Source: Candidatus Aminicenantes bacterium UBA6228
GTDB lineage: Bacteria > Acidobacteriota > Aminicenantia > Aminicenantales > Saccharicenantaceae
NCBI GenBank assembly: GCA_002441005.1
Contig: DJWO01000014.1
Location: 339,693 to 403,692 of the forward strand
Length of the DNA stretch: 64,000 nucleotides
Direction: 5' to 3'
Shown: in pieces, positions 54,253 through 62,500 of the stretch
Layout: each line of letters starts with the position of its first letter
Numbering within the stretch: position 1 is the stretch's first letter
Translations under genes and position numbers: made by a program
Notes under the pieces: generated by a model
What the model saw: the letters and a program-made list of their open reading frames with translations, nothing else
The model's database searches: none
What the model was told of the DNA's origin: nothing

Positions 54253-54693
54253 TGAGGCCCGTCTGAGTGCGACGCTGTTACTTTTTCTACATTTCTTACT
54301 CTCTCTCCTCTGTCGCTGATATTACGCCGTTCATAGCCATAACGTTTATTTCCCTCCTGCTTTGACTTTATGATTTTAACTCACTTTTAGATTTAAGACA
54401 CCCGGGAAGACTCAGCAGCCGGCCGGACTGGAGAAATTGAGCAGAAGAGTTAGGCAAAAGCTGGCTTCCATTGTCTGGCTGGCTGAAATACAGGCCTTGA
54501 ACGTTATTGAACGTTCAGGGATTTCTGGAAGAGCGGCCGCTGGCTTTCTAACCATCCGCCTGGCAACTGGGTCTAAAGGCTGCTAAAAGTTTGCCCGGCA
54601 AACTCACGAAATTAGCTTGTCAGCCTGTCAAAACAGTGTTATTTTAATTAAAATACGACGGTTTTTAATTGGAGATCCTGAGAGGTGATTAAC
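54253..54693. other. Divergent intergenic region between ECF sigma factor and iadA
   Basis: 441 bases with no gene seen. Two direct copies of TTGAACGTT lie at 54497-54505 and 54507-54515; the second extends into the perfect palindrome TGAACGTTCA (54508-54517), a possible operator about 180 bases before iadA. Nothing else identified. Confidence 0.45.
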
Positions 54694-55866
54694 ATGTTCA
54701 AGCTCATCAGTCAGGTAAAAGTCCTTTCCCCTGAAGACCAGGGAGTTAAAGATATCCTGATAGCCGGAGAAAAAATAGCCGCTATCGAGGAGCCGCGTAA
54801 AATCAAAATCGAAGGACTGGAGGTCGAATTAATTGACGGCTCCGGGCTGGTGGCCATGCCGGGATTTATTGATCCTCATGTTCATATTCTGGGAGGCGGA
54901 GGTGAGGGCGGACCAGCCACCAGAGCTCCGGAGATCAGGGTAGAAGATTGCGCCTCGGCCGGGGTAACCACAGTCATAGGCTGCCTGGGAACAGACAGTA
55001 TCACCAGACATTTATCTTCTCTTCTGGCCAAAGCCAGAGCGCTCGAAATAGAAGGCCTGAGCACCTGGATTTATGCCGGTGCTTACAACCTGCCAGCTCC
55101 GACCATAACAGGCAGTGTCCGGTCTGATCTTGTTCTGATTGATAAAGTCATTGGAGCCGGGGAAATTGCCCTGTCTGACCACCGTTCTTCTCAGCCAGCT
55201 TACGAAGAGTTTCTGGAGCTGGTAGCCGAGTGCCGGGTAGGAGGCCTGCTCGGAGGAAAAGCGGGTATAGCTCATTTTCATCTTGGCGATGGCAGCCGCG
55301 GCCTTGACTATCTTTTTAGAATGATAAAAGAGACGGAAATTCCCGCCACTCAGGTTATCCCGACCCATACCAGCCGCAATCGCTATCTTTTTGAACAGGC
55401 GATAGAGTGGTTAAAGCTGGGAGGCTTCATTGATCTTACCACCGGACCTGAGCCTGTGGAGGAAGGAGAAATAAGTGTGGTCGAAGCTTTGAAACAAATC
55501 AAAGCGGCTAACCTGCCCCTTAGCCGCGTCACCGTCAGTTCTGATTCAAACGGCAGCTTACCCGCCTTTAACGGCCAGGGCGAGCTCATTGGATTGGGCG
55601 TCGCCAATCAGAAAGATTTCCTGCGGACTTTTCAACAAATCTGGCGGGAGAAAATTTTAACCAGGGAGGAAGCTATCCAGGTCTTTTCGACCAATGCTGC
55701 CGGGTTTTATAAACTGCCCGGGAAAGGGAGAGTTGAGACTGGTTTTGAAGCTGATCTTCTCCTCCTCAATGAGGCGGCGGATCTTAGCTATGTTTTCAGC
55801 CGGGGTAAAGCGCTTCTGGAAAAAGGGCGACTAAAAGTCAGAGGCACTTTTTCTTCAACTTACTGA
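54694..55866 (+). CDS. iadA: Beta-aspartyl (isoaspartyl) dipeptidase
   Basis: 390 residues, amidohydrolase fold. Hydrolyses beta-aspartyl dipeptides that arise from damaged or digested proteins. Metal ligands H62 and H64 (GFIDPHVHILGGGGEGG), the HRSSQP and IPTHTSRN motifs and the catalytic Asp in VSSDSNGSLP are all present. ATG 54694 is preferred to the GTG at 54685 because AGGTGA at 54683-54688 then serves as ribosome site. Completes peptide breakdown with the M1, M29 and transporter genes. The nhaC gene follows after 90 bases. Confidence 0.93.
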   Translation: MFKLISQVKVLSPEDQGVKDILIAGEKIAAIEEPRKIKIEGLEVELIDGSGLVAMPGFIDPHVHILGGGGEGGPATRAPEIRVEDCASAGVTTVIGCLGTDSITRHLSSLLAKARALEIEGLSTWIYAGAYNLPAPTITGSVRSDLVLIDKVIGAGEIALSDHRSSQPAYEEFLELVAECRVGGLLGGKAGIAHFHLGDGSRGLDYLFRMIKETEIPATQVIPTHTSRNRYLFEQAIEWLKLGGFIDLTTGPEPVEEGEISVVEALKQIKAANLPLSRVTVSSDSNGSLPAFNGQGELIGLGVANQKDFLRTFQQIWREKILTREEAIQVFSTNAAGFYKLPGKGRVETGFEADLLLLNEAADLSYVFSRGKALLEKGRLKVRGTFSSTY

Positions 55867-55956
55867 TTCTGGCCAGGACCAATATATACTTCAATAGATA
55901 CAGGGATCGGAAGTCAGTAAAGAGAAAGGCTTCCCTCCAAACCGGGTGAGGAAAAC

Positions 55957-57402
55957 ATGGAAGAAAATCCTCAGGAAAATAAGAACGGGGAGAACCTGCC
56001 CCCTGGGACAAAAAAGCCAGGTTTTGGCTTAGCTCTTATTCCCGTTATAGCCATGGCCCTGCTGCTCGGCATTGGTTATGGCGTTTATCACCTTAAAGCT
56101 CAGGTATTGCTGGTGGCGGCAGCTTTTCTCACCGCTTGCCTCGGGGCACTGCTCAAATTCTCCTGGAAAGAAATGGAAACCGGCATTGTCGAGAGCATTA
56201 GAAAGGCTCTGCCGGCCATTCTGATTATGCTGGCGGTTGGAGTCCTGGTGGCGACCTGGATGGCCAGCGGAACAATACCGATGATTATTTACTATGGGCT
56301 TAAACTCATCTCGCCCAAATATTTTCTGGTAGCAGCCTGCTTTGTTTGCTCGATAACCTCCTTAGCCTGCGGTACTTCCTGGGGAACCATTGGCTCGCTC
56401 GGCGTAGCTTTTATCAGCATTGCCGCTGGCCTGGGGATTCCTCTTGGCCCGGCGGCCGGAGCCATCGTGGCCGGAGCCTATTTTGGTGATAAATTATCTC
56501 CTCTGTCTGATATTCCCAACCTGGCTTCAGTCACCGCCGGATCAAATCTTTTTGATCATATTAAACATACGCTCTGGTCAGGCGGGCCGGCCTGGCTGAT
56601 TGGCCTGGTTATCTATTTTTTTATGGGACTGCAGTATGGCGACCGGGAATTCAATCAGCAAAATGTTCAGTTAATCTCTTCAACCTTAGAAAAAAATTTT
56701 AATTTTAATCTTCTGTTGCTTTTGCCTTTCCTTATTGTTTTTTATTATGCCTTCGCTAAAAAACCAACTATTCCAGGCATGATGGTGTCCTCGTTGGTGG
56801 CCACTGTTCTGGCCATTATCTTTCAAAAGACCTCCTTAGTCAGCGTGGCTCAGGCTATGAATTCCGGTTATGCCGCTAAGACTGGCGTGGACCTGGTTGA
56901 CCGGTTGATTTCGCGGGGCGGCTTGATGAGCATGATGGAAACCCAGTTAGTAGCTTTTGCCGCTTTTAGTTTCGGGGGCATCATGCAGAAGACCGGCATG
57001 CTGGCGGCCATTCTGGAAAAAATAATGAAATTTGCCAGTAAGGTCTGGAGCCTGGTTTTGACTACCATTGGAACGGCCATCCTGTCGGCTCTGATCACCG
57101 GTAGTTCCTATCTGGCCATGATCATTCCGGCTGAACTATTAGGTGAGGCCTTCAAGAAAAAAGGCCTGGCCGCCAAGAATCTGTCACGGATCATAGATGA
57201 AGCCGGCGGGATTATTGTTCCCTTGATTCCCTGGAGTATGGCCGGAGTTTATATTACCGGGACAATAGGTGTTCCGGTCCTGTCTTATTTGCCCTGGGCC
57301 TTCTCCAATTATCTGGCGGTGGTTATTCTGGCTATTTTCGGCCTGACTGGAACAACCATGGCCAGAAAAAAACGGGAAGACGAAACCCAGGCTGGAAGCT
57401 GA
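55957..57402 (+). CDS. nhaC: NhaC-family Na+/H+ antiporter
   Basis: 481 residues, about eleven to twelve membrane helices. Family motifs AILIMLAVGVLVATWMASGTIP, CSITSLACGTSWGTIGSLG and FGDKLSPLSDIPNL in the first half, IIDEAGGIIVPLIPWSM in the second. Exchanges sodium and protons; in amino-acid consumers it can rebuild the sodium gradient used by symporters. GTGAGG precedes the ATG. The next gene is convergent. Confidence 0.92.
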   Translation: MEENPQENKNGENLPPGTKKPGFGLALIPVIAMALLLGIGYGVYHLKAQVLLVAAAFLTACLGALLKFSWKEMETGIVESIRKALPAILIMLAVGVLVATWMASGTIPMIIYYGLKLISPKYFLVAACFVCSITSLACGTSWGTIGSLGVAFISIAAGLGIPLGPAAGAIVAGAYFGDKLSPLSDIPNLASVTAGSNLFDHIKHTLWSGGPAWLIGLVIYFFMGLQYGDREFNQQNVQLISSTLEKNFNFNLLLLLPFLIVFYYAFAKKPTIPGMMVSSLVATVLAIIFQKTSLVSVAQAMNSGYAAKTGVDLVDRLISRGGLMSMMETQLVAFAAFSFGGIMQKTGMLAAILEKIMKFASKVWSLVLTTIGTAILSALITGSSYLAMIIPAELLGEAFKKKGLAAKNLSRIIDEAGGIIVPLIPWSMAGVYITGTIGVPVLSYLPWAFSNYLAVVILAIFGLTGTTMARKKREDETQAGS

Positions 57403-57477
57403 GTTTTTTAGAACTCAAAGATTAAGGCTGTCAGATTAATAAGTCCAGGACTACAGGACTAATGGAAGATCAAAAAA

Positions 57478-57816
57478 TCAATTCTTCTCTTTCCCTTCCT
57501 GGCCAGTCTGATCTTTATCTTCTCCCCGTTCTTCTCCCAGCTCGTCTATATGGTTTAAGGCCTTTTTAAATTCTTGTTCGGCCTGTTCGAGTTTCTTTTT
57601 GCGGAGTTCAACGGTTGACTCAAATTTCTGCCCCAGTTCCTCAGATTTTTTCTTTTCCTTAAGCAGCAGATCATCAAAAGAAGCTTTTTTCTTTTCGCCT
57701 TTTTGCGACTGGATAACTGCCTGGAGGTCCGAGTCCACCCATAGTCTGGCGCCGCAGTGAGGGCAAATTAACTCAAAGACTTTTCCTTTTTTGCCGGTTT
57801 TTGTTTTATCTTCCAT
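57478..57816 (-). CDS. Small zinc-ribbon-like protein with charged coiled-coil tail
   Basis: 112 residues from ATG 57816. CPHCGARLWVDSDLQAV near residue 18 has only one CxxC, so a complete zinc site would need a dimer or other ligands. The rest is Lys/Glu-rich and helical (~38-112), probably coiled-coil. A longer version from TTG 57834 is possible. No function known. Downstream of the sigma-54 activator gene in the same direction (48 bases between the two), read after it. Confidence 0.6.
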   Translation of the reverse strand: MEDKTKTGKKGKVFELICPHCGARLWVDSDLQAVIQSQKGEKKKASFDDLLLKEKKKSEELGQKFESTVELRKKKLEQAEQEFKKALNHIDELGEERGEDKDQTGQEGKEKN

Positions 57817-57864
57817 GCATGATGAATTTAACAAAAAAGGCTGGCCGGTTCAACTTTACTCTTT

Positions 57865-59226
57865 CTAATTCTTCAACTGATCGAGCCCGTGCTTTTTTAG
57901 CAGCCGGAAAAGCCCCTGTCTGGTCAGGCCAACAGCGGCCGCCGTCCTGGCCCGATGGTAATTAAAATGGCGCAAAGCTTCACCCAGGAACTTTTTTTCA
58001 AAGTCGGCTTTAGCCTGAGAATAATCCCAGCGGTCGGTCAGAATTTTGTCCTTAGCCCCTCTAACCGGGGCCGACAGCCAGTCTAGCCGGATGACTTTCT
58101 CCCCGCTGGCCATAATTAGATTTCGCTGAATTTCATTTTGAAGCTCCCGGACATTGCCGGGCCAATCATATTTAAGCAAAAGCTCTAAGGCTTCAGGTGA
58201 ATAAAAAGCCCGGGGCTTATTCATTTCCTTCGTATATAGATCGAGGAAATGATTGATAAGGACCAGGATATCTTCCGGGCGGCGCCGCAGAGGCGGAATA
58301 TCTATGGACACTATTTTCAGGCGGTAATAAAGATCCTGGCGGAAACGGCCGGCATTGACCTCAGTCTCAAGCTGGCGGTTGGTGGCACTGATGAAACGGA
58401 CATCAACCCGGCGGGAATGGTTTTCACCCAGACGTCTTATTTCTTTCTCCTGAAGGACTCTCAGGAGTTTGGCCTGAAGAGCCAGGCTCAGATCGCCAAT
58501 TTCATCCAGAAAGAAAGTCCCGCCATTAGCTTCTTCAATCAAGCCAGCTTTATCCCGGAGAGCGCCGGTGAATGAGCCGCGGGCATAACCAAAAAGCTCT
58601 GACTCGAGAAGACTGTCCGGAATGGCACTGCAGTTGACAGCCACAAACTGGCCTCGCCGGCGGCGGCCCGTCTGATGGATAAGTTTGGCCACCAGCTCTT
58701 TACCTGTCCCGCTTTCGCCGCTAATCAAAACAGGGGAATCCACGTTCTTGACTTTATCTATAAGTTCGCGAATCAGGCGATAGGGCTGACTTATACCCAG
58801 AAACTGCGGTTCGTTTTTATCGGGCTCAATCTGGGTGTCAGCGGGCGGGAAGGCTTCCTGACTGAGGAGTCTGACCGCCGGCAAGGCAGAAGACAGAATC
58901 TCCATGTCCTGTTGAGTTAAGGAACTCCCCGGCTTTGATTTTTCGAGATAAGCGTAACCATACAATTTACCGTGGTAAGAATAAGGCTGGCAGGCGATCA
59001 GCATATTTTGCCCGTGATCAAGGCGGCAAATGACCGGCTGGCCTGAATTTAGAGCCTGGTTGATCACACCCGAAATTTCTTGCTCCTCGGCTGCAGGCTG
59101 ACAGCCCTTCGACTGACTGAAGAAAGGTTGCTGCCGGTAATCAAAAGCTACCAGCTCAAAACAATCAGGTTGAATAGCCTCGATAATGACCTCAAAGATT
59201 TTTGACATAATTTCCGGCCGGGACAT
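57865..59226 (-). CDS. Sigma-54-dependent Fis-family activator with N-terminal sensory domain
   Basis: About 453 residues from ATG 59226 (AAGGG six bases before); an in-frame ATG at 59295 adds 23 residues without ribosome site. N-terminal GAF-like domain (~10-140), AAA+ domain (~160-390, Walker A GESGTGKE, FFLDEIGDLSLALQ) and C-terminal Fis-type helix-turn-helix (~415-450). The sigma-54 contact loop is GSFTGA instead of GAFTGA, a natural variant known in some active bEBPs. No receiver domain, so it responds to a ligand directly. Targets unknown; it could serve the sigma-54 promoters seen elsewhere. Confidence 0.93.
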   Translation of the reverse strand: MSRPEIMSKIFEVIIEAIQPDCFELVAFDYRQQPFFSQSKGCQPAAEEQEISGVINQALNSGQPVICRLDHGQNMLIACQPYSYHGKLYGYAYLEKSKPGSSLTQQDMEILSSALPAVRLLSQEAFPPADTQIEPDKNEPQFLGISQPYRLIRELIDKVKNVDSPVLISGESGTGKELVAKLIHQTGRRRRGQFVAVNCSAIPDSLLESELFGYARGSFTGALRDKAGLIEEANGGTFFLDEIGDLSLALQAKLLRVLQEKEIRRLGENHSRRVDVRFISATNRQLETEVNAGRFRQDLYYRLKIVSIDIPPLRRRPEDILVLINHFLDLYTKEMNKPRAFYSPEALELLLKYDWPGNVRELQNEIQRNLIMASGEKVIRLDWLSAPVRGAKDKILTDRWDYSQAKADFEKKFLGEALRHFNYHRARTAAAVGLTRQGLFRLLKKHGLDQLKN

Positions 59227-59439
59227 CTTAAACCCTTCACCCGTCGAATAACTTCGCCAAACCGCCAAGTTGAATGTTGGATAAGAAAAAAGCAAGTGAC
59301 CTGAATGACCACCCGAGTGACCGGTGGTCCAGAATCTTTTAACCAGAATCTTTATCCAGCGTTTCGTTTAATATTTCAATACTTAGACGATTGATGCCGC
59401 CCGCTTTTTCTCACCTCCCCCCAAAAACAGGGAAAACAA

Positions 59440-59540
59440 GGGACACAATCTATATTTCCTAATTATTTGGCGACTTATTTGTTATCAAAATGTTAACAAG
59501 GCGACCGGATGGGGCCAGGGACAGAGTATCACGTCCCCTT
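59440..59540 (+). repeat. REP-like repeat, copy 1 (two modules)
   Basis: Module 1, GGGACACAATCTATATTTCC (59440-59459), and module 2, GGGACAGAGTATCACGTCCC with flanking bases (59517-59540), are both found again, same orientation, at 62412-62500. The bases between them differ in length and sequence. Module 2 has GGGAC/GTCCC ends that can form a hairpin. Such elements resemble REP sequences mobilised by RAYT-type transposases; that origin is inference. Confidence 0.8.
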
Positions 59541-59601
59541 GTTTTGAATTATATTTTATTAACGTTCTGGGTAACTAATTCGTATATATAGTGGCTAAGT
59601 T

Positions 59602-59610
59602 TGCTATAAT
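59602..59610 (+). promoter_or_regulatory. Extended -10 promoter for the barrel-pair genes
   Basis: TG-C-TATAAT (59602-59610) is a perfect extended -10 element; no good -35 is seen. The ATG at 59675 follows with AGGAGAAG before it. Confidence 0.55.
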
Positions 59611-59674
59611 AGCTGACATTATTGAGATTAAGAGAAAATAGAGGTCAAGACTCGACTCTTTTCAGGAGAAGCTA

Positions 59675-61039
59675 ATGCCGATGCTCGAATCAAAAGGGGA
59701 ATTCAGGCCAATCCGCTGGCGCCATTGTTTCTGCCTGCTCGCAGGCTTAATTTGCCTGCTGTGGTTGCTATTGATTCAGGGACAATCTCTTCTCCTGGCT
59801 CAAACCAGTGATCAAGCCAGTGGACAGTCAATTGAAGAGCTAAAGAAGAGTGCTCCCCGTATTTTTATTGATTGTGGTTCCTGCGACCTGGATTATATTA
59901 AGACCGAGATCCCGTTTGTTAACTATGTCCGCGAGCGAAAAGAAGCCGATGTCCATGTGCTCATCACCACTCTCAGCACCGGCAGCGGCGGCCGGGAATA
60001 CACTTTAACCTTTATCGGGCAGAATGGATTTCAGGGACAGGAAGATGTGCTCAAATATTTTTCACATAAGACAGATTCAGAAGAGGAAATCAGATCTGGC
60101 TTGACTGAAGTTTTGAAACTCGGGCTAATGCCCTATGTCAACCAAACTCCTATTAGCCAGAAAATCAGCCTTGAATATCAAAAGCCGACAACCCCGGCCG
60201 CAACGACCGTTGATAAATGGAAATCCTGGGTTTTTAATCTTAGCACAAGCGGTTATTTTAATGGGGAGCAGGCTCATTCTTCCCAATCAGTCTATGGTTC
60301 ATTTTCAGCCAACAAAGTCACCAGGGACATCAAATTTAACCTTTCCTTCAGCGCCTCCTACAATCATGATGATTATACCTATGAAGACCAGAGCCTCGAA
60401 TCGAACAGCCATAGCTACGGCGGCAGCGGGCTCCTGGTCTCCAGTCTGGGTGAGCACTGGTCAGCCGGCTTTTTCTATTCGGTCTCATCCTCTACTTACA
60501 GCAACTACCGGTTAAAGATTAATATCTCGCCAGCTATTGAATTTGACCTTTTCCCTTACTCCCAATCAACCCGCAAGCAACTTCGCTTTTTATATAAGAT
60601 AGGGCCAGGTTATGCCAGTTATTTTGAAGAAACTCTTTATAATAAGACCAGGGAAGCCTTGCTATCTGAATCCCTGTCCATCACTCTTGACCTCAGAGAG
60701 AAATGGGGCAGCATCAGTACCTCGGTAGAAGGTTCACATTATTTTCATGATTTAAGCAAACACAACGTTTCGATTTTCAGCACAGTTTCCCTTAACCTGA
60801 TAAAAGGTTTAAATGCTTATGTCTTTGGCGGAGCTTCTCTGATTCATGATCAACTGTCATTGCCTAAGGGTGGAGCTACCTGGGAAGAAGTGCTTCTGCA
60901 GCGCAAAATGCTGGCTACCAGTTATGATTATTTTGTCGCCGTCGGCTTTAGCTACAGCTTCGGTTCCATTTTTACCAATGTGGTCAATCCACGCTTTGGC
61001 TCAGTGACCAGCGGCGGGGTCATGATTAGCACCGATTAG
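59675..61039 (+). CDS. Outer-membrane beta-barrel-like protein 1 of a tandem pair
   Basis: 454 residues. Long positively charged signal segment (hydrophobic core ~20-45). An N-terminal domain (~60-165), beginning IFIDCGSCDLDYI and followed by ADVHVLITTLST, has alternating beta strands and a C-x2-C pair; it resembles no family I can name. The rest (~180-454) has amphipathic strands with many aromatic residues (GHYFHDLSKHNV, FSYSFGSIFTNVVNPRFG), typical of an outer-membrane barrel. The next gene is a paralog. Function unknown. Confidence 0.75.
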   Translation: MPMLESKGEFRPIRWRHCFCLLAGLICLLWLLLIQGQSLLLAQTSDQASGQSIEELKKSAPRIFIDCGSCDLDYIKTEIPFVNYVRERKEADVHVLITTLSTGSGGREYTLTFIGQNGFQGQEDVLKYFSHKTDSEEEIRSGLTEVLKLGLMPYVNQTPISQKISLEYQKPTTPAATTVDKWKSWVFNLSTSGYFNGEQAHSSQSVYGSFSANKVTRDIKFNLSFSASYNHDDYTYEDQSLESNSHSYGGSGLLVSSLGEHWSAGFFYSVSSSTYSNYRLKINISPAIEFDLFPYSQSTRKQLRFLYKIGPGYASYFEETLYNKTREALLSESLSITLDLREKWGSISTSVEGSHYFHDLSKHNVSIFSTVSLNLIKGLNAYVFGGASLIHDQLSLPKGGATWEEVLLQRKMLATSYDYFVAVGFSYSFGSIFTNVVNPRFGSVTSGGVMISTD

Positions 61040-61097
61040 TGATTAATCAGCTTGAAGAAAGCGGATAATTAAAAATGAATAGCTTGAAAGAAAAAAA

Positions 61098-62393
61098 GTG
61101 AAAAAGATAAAAATTTGGCCAATGGCCCTATTCTTATTATTTATATCTATAAATATTGCTCTGTTTAACCTGCCTGTTCGTGGCCAGGAGACTCGGGAAA
61201 CATTCCTGGCCGACAAGCTGATTGTTTATGTAAATTCTCCCTGGTGCTCCTATGAGGCTCTGCGGAAGAACATTGAGCTGGCCGAGGTGACTATTGAGCC
61301 TTCACCAGCTAACATCCTGATTGAGATCAGCGAAGAAACAAAAGAGGGGTCACATTTCTTTGAGATAAAATTTACTGGAGAAAAGGAATTCAGGGAGAAA
61401 AACTACCGTACCCGGCTGGTCTTGCCTCTGAACTCGGCGCCCGACCTTATAGAGCAAGGGCTCATCAGGACAATAAAACTCGGGCTGGTTCCCTACGCCG
61501 CCAGAACTCCGTCCGGGTCCAGGCTCAAAATCAAGCTGGCTGAAGAAGTCAAGCCGACAGCCGTTGTCGATCCCTGGAATTTCTGGGTATACAGTTTAAG
61601 CGCCAATAGTTTCCTCAACGGGCAAAAGAGCTTTTCATACAATAGTCTTTATGGCAACTTTTCAGCCAACCGGGTCACTCCCGAATGGAAAATCAGACTG
61701 GCCCTGAGCGCCAACTACTACCGGGACTCTTACGACTATGAGGGAACTACGCTGGTCAGCACTTCTCACGGCGGAAATTTCCGGGCATTGGTGGCTAAAA
61801 GCCTGGGCGAACACTGGTCCTTAGGAGCATTTGCCAGCTTAAGCAGTTCCACCTATCAGAACCAGAAATTTGCCGGGAGCATCTCCCCAGCTATCGAGTA
61901 TAATATCTTCCCCTATTCTGAATCCACCAAGCGTCAGCTAAGGATTACCTACAGTCTCGATCTTGGGCCGTCCTTTTATCGCGAAGAAACAATTTTTGAC
62001 AAGACCAAGCAGTTCCTGGTCAAAGGAAATTTATCGGCTACTTTAGAATTAAAGAAAAAATGGGGGACAATCAGCACCTCCTTAGCCGGCTCTAATTTCT
62101 TCCATGATCTCAGCAAGTACAGAATTGAGTTTAACAACGACCTATCGGTCAGACTCTTCCGTGGCTTTTCAGTCAATATTTACGGCGGCTATTCACGTAT
62201 TCATGACCTGATTTCCATCGCTAAAGCTGGAGCTTCCTGGGAAGACGTCCTTCTAATGAGAAAGCAGCTGGCAACTTCCTATAGCTACTACGTTTCGGTG
62301 GGCATAAGTTATTCCTTTGGCTCAATTTTCAGCAATGTGGTCAATCCCAGATTCGGGAGCGGCGGAGGCACCTCCATCAGCATCAGCTATTAA
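61098..62393 (+). CDS. Outer-membrane beta-barrel-like protein 2, paralog of the preceding gene
   Basis: 431 residues starting at GTG 61098 (an ATG at 61075 opens a frame that stops after eight codons). Signal peptide ~1-30. Same plan as the preceding protein: N-terminal strand-rich domain (~35-140; the C-x2-C is reduced to one Cys, NSPWCSYEAL), then the barrel with the same landmarks (SLGEHWS, ISPAIEYNIFPYSESTKRQLR, FHDLSK, SYSFGSIFSNVVNPRFGSGGG). The two diverged by duplication. Flanked downstream by repeat copy 2. Function unknown; a porin or surface adhesin role is possible. Confidence 0.75.
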   Translation: MKKIKIWPMALFLLFISINIALFNLPVRGQETRETFLADKLIVYVNSPWCSYEALRKNIELAEVTIEPSPANILIEISEETKEGSHFFEIKFTGEKEFREKNYRTRLVLPLNSAPDLIEQGLIRTIKLGLVPYAARTPSGSRLKIKLAEEVKPTAVVDPWNFWVYSLSANSFLNGQKSFSYNSLYGNFSANRVTPEWKIRLALSANYYRDSYDYEGTTLVSTSHGGNFRALVAKSLGEHWSLGAFASLSSSTYQNQKFAGSISPAIEYNIFPYSESTKRQLRITYSLDLGPSFYREETIFDKTKQFLVKGNLSATLELKKKWGTISTSLAGSNFFHDLSKYRIEFNNDLSVRLFRGFSVNIYGGYSRIHDLISIAKAGASWEDVLLMRKQLATSYSYYVSVGISYSFGSIFSNVVNPRFGSGGGTSISISY

Positions 62394-62411
62394 AAACTGG
62401 GGACAAAACTG

Positions 62412-62500
62412 GGGACACAATCTATATTTCCTATTTTTTGCCTGAAATCAGGACAGAGATGGCCAATGTTCGAAAAAGGGACAGAGTATCACGTCCCCTT
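62412..62500 (+). repeat. REP-like repeat, copy 2, overlapping the 3' end of the GH28-like gene
   Basis: Module 1 at 62412-62433 and module 2 at 62477-62500 match copy 1 (59440-59540). The last codons of the GH28-like gene (FIKKGT and its stop) are encoded within module 2 and the adjoining bases on the minus strand. Confidence 0.8.

Noticed and set aside
59590..59605. Sigma-54 promoter before the barrel pair (TGGCTAAGTTTGCT)
   Set aside because: GG and GC are only 10 bases apart instead of 12; the extended -10 element nearby is a better promoter.
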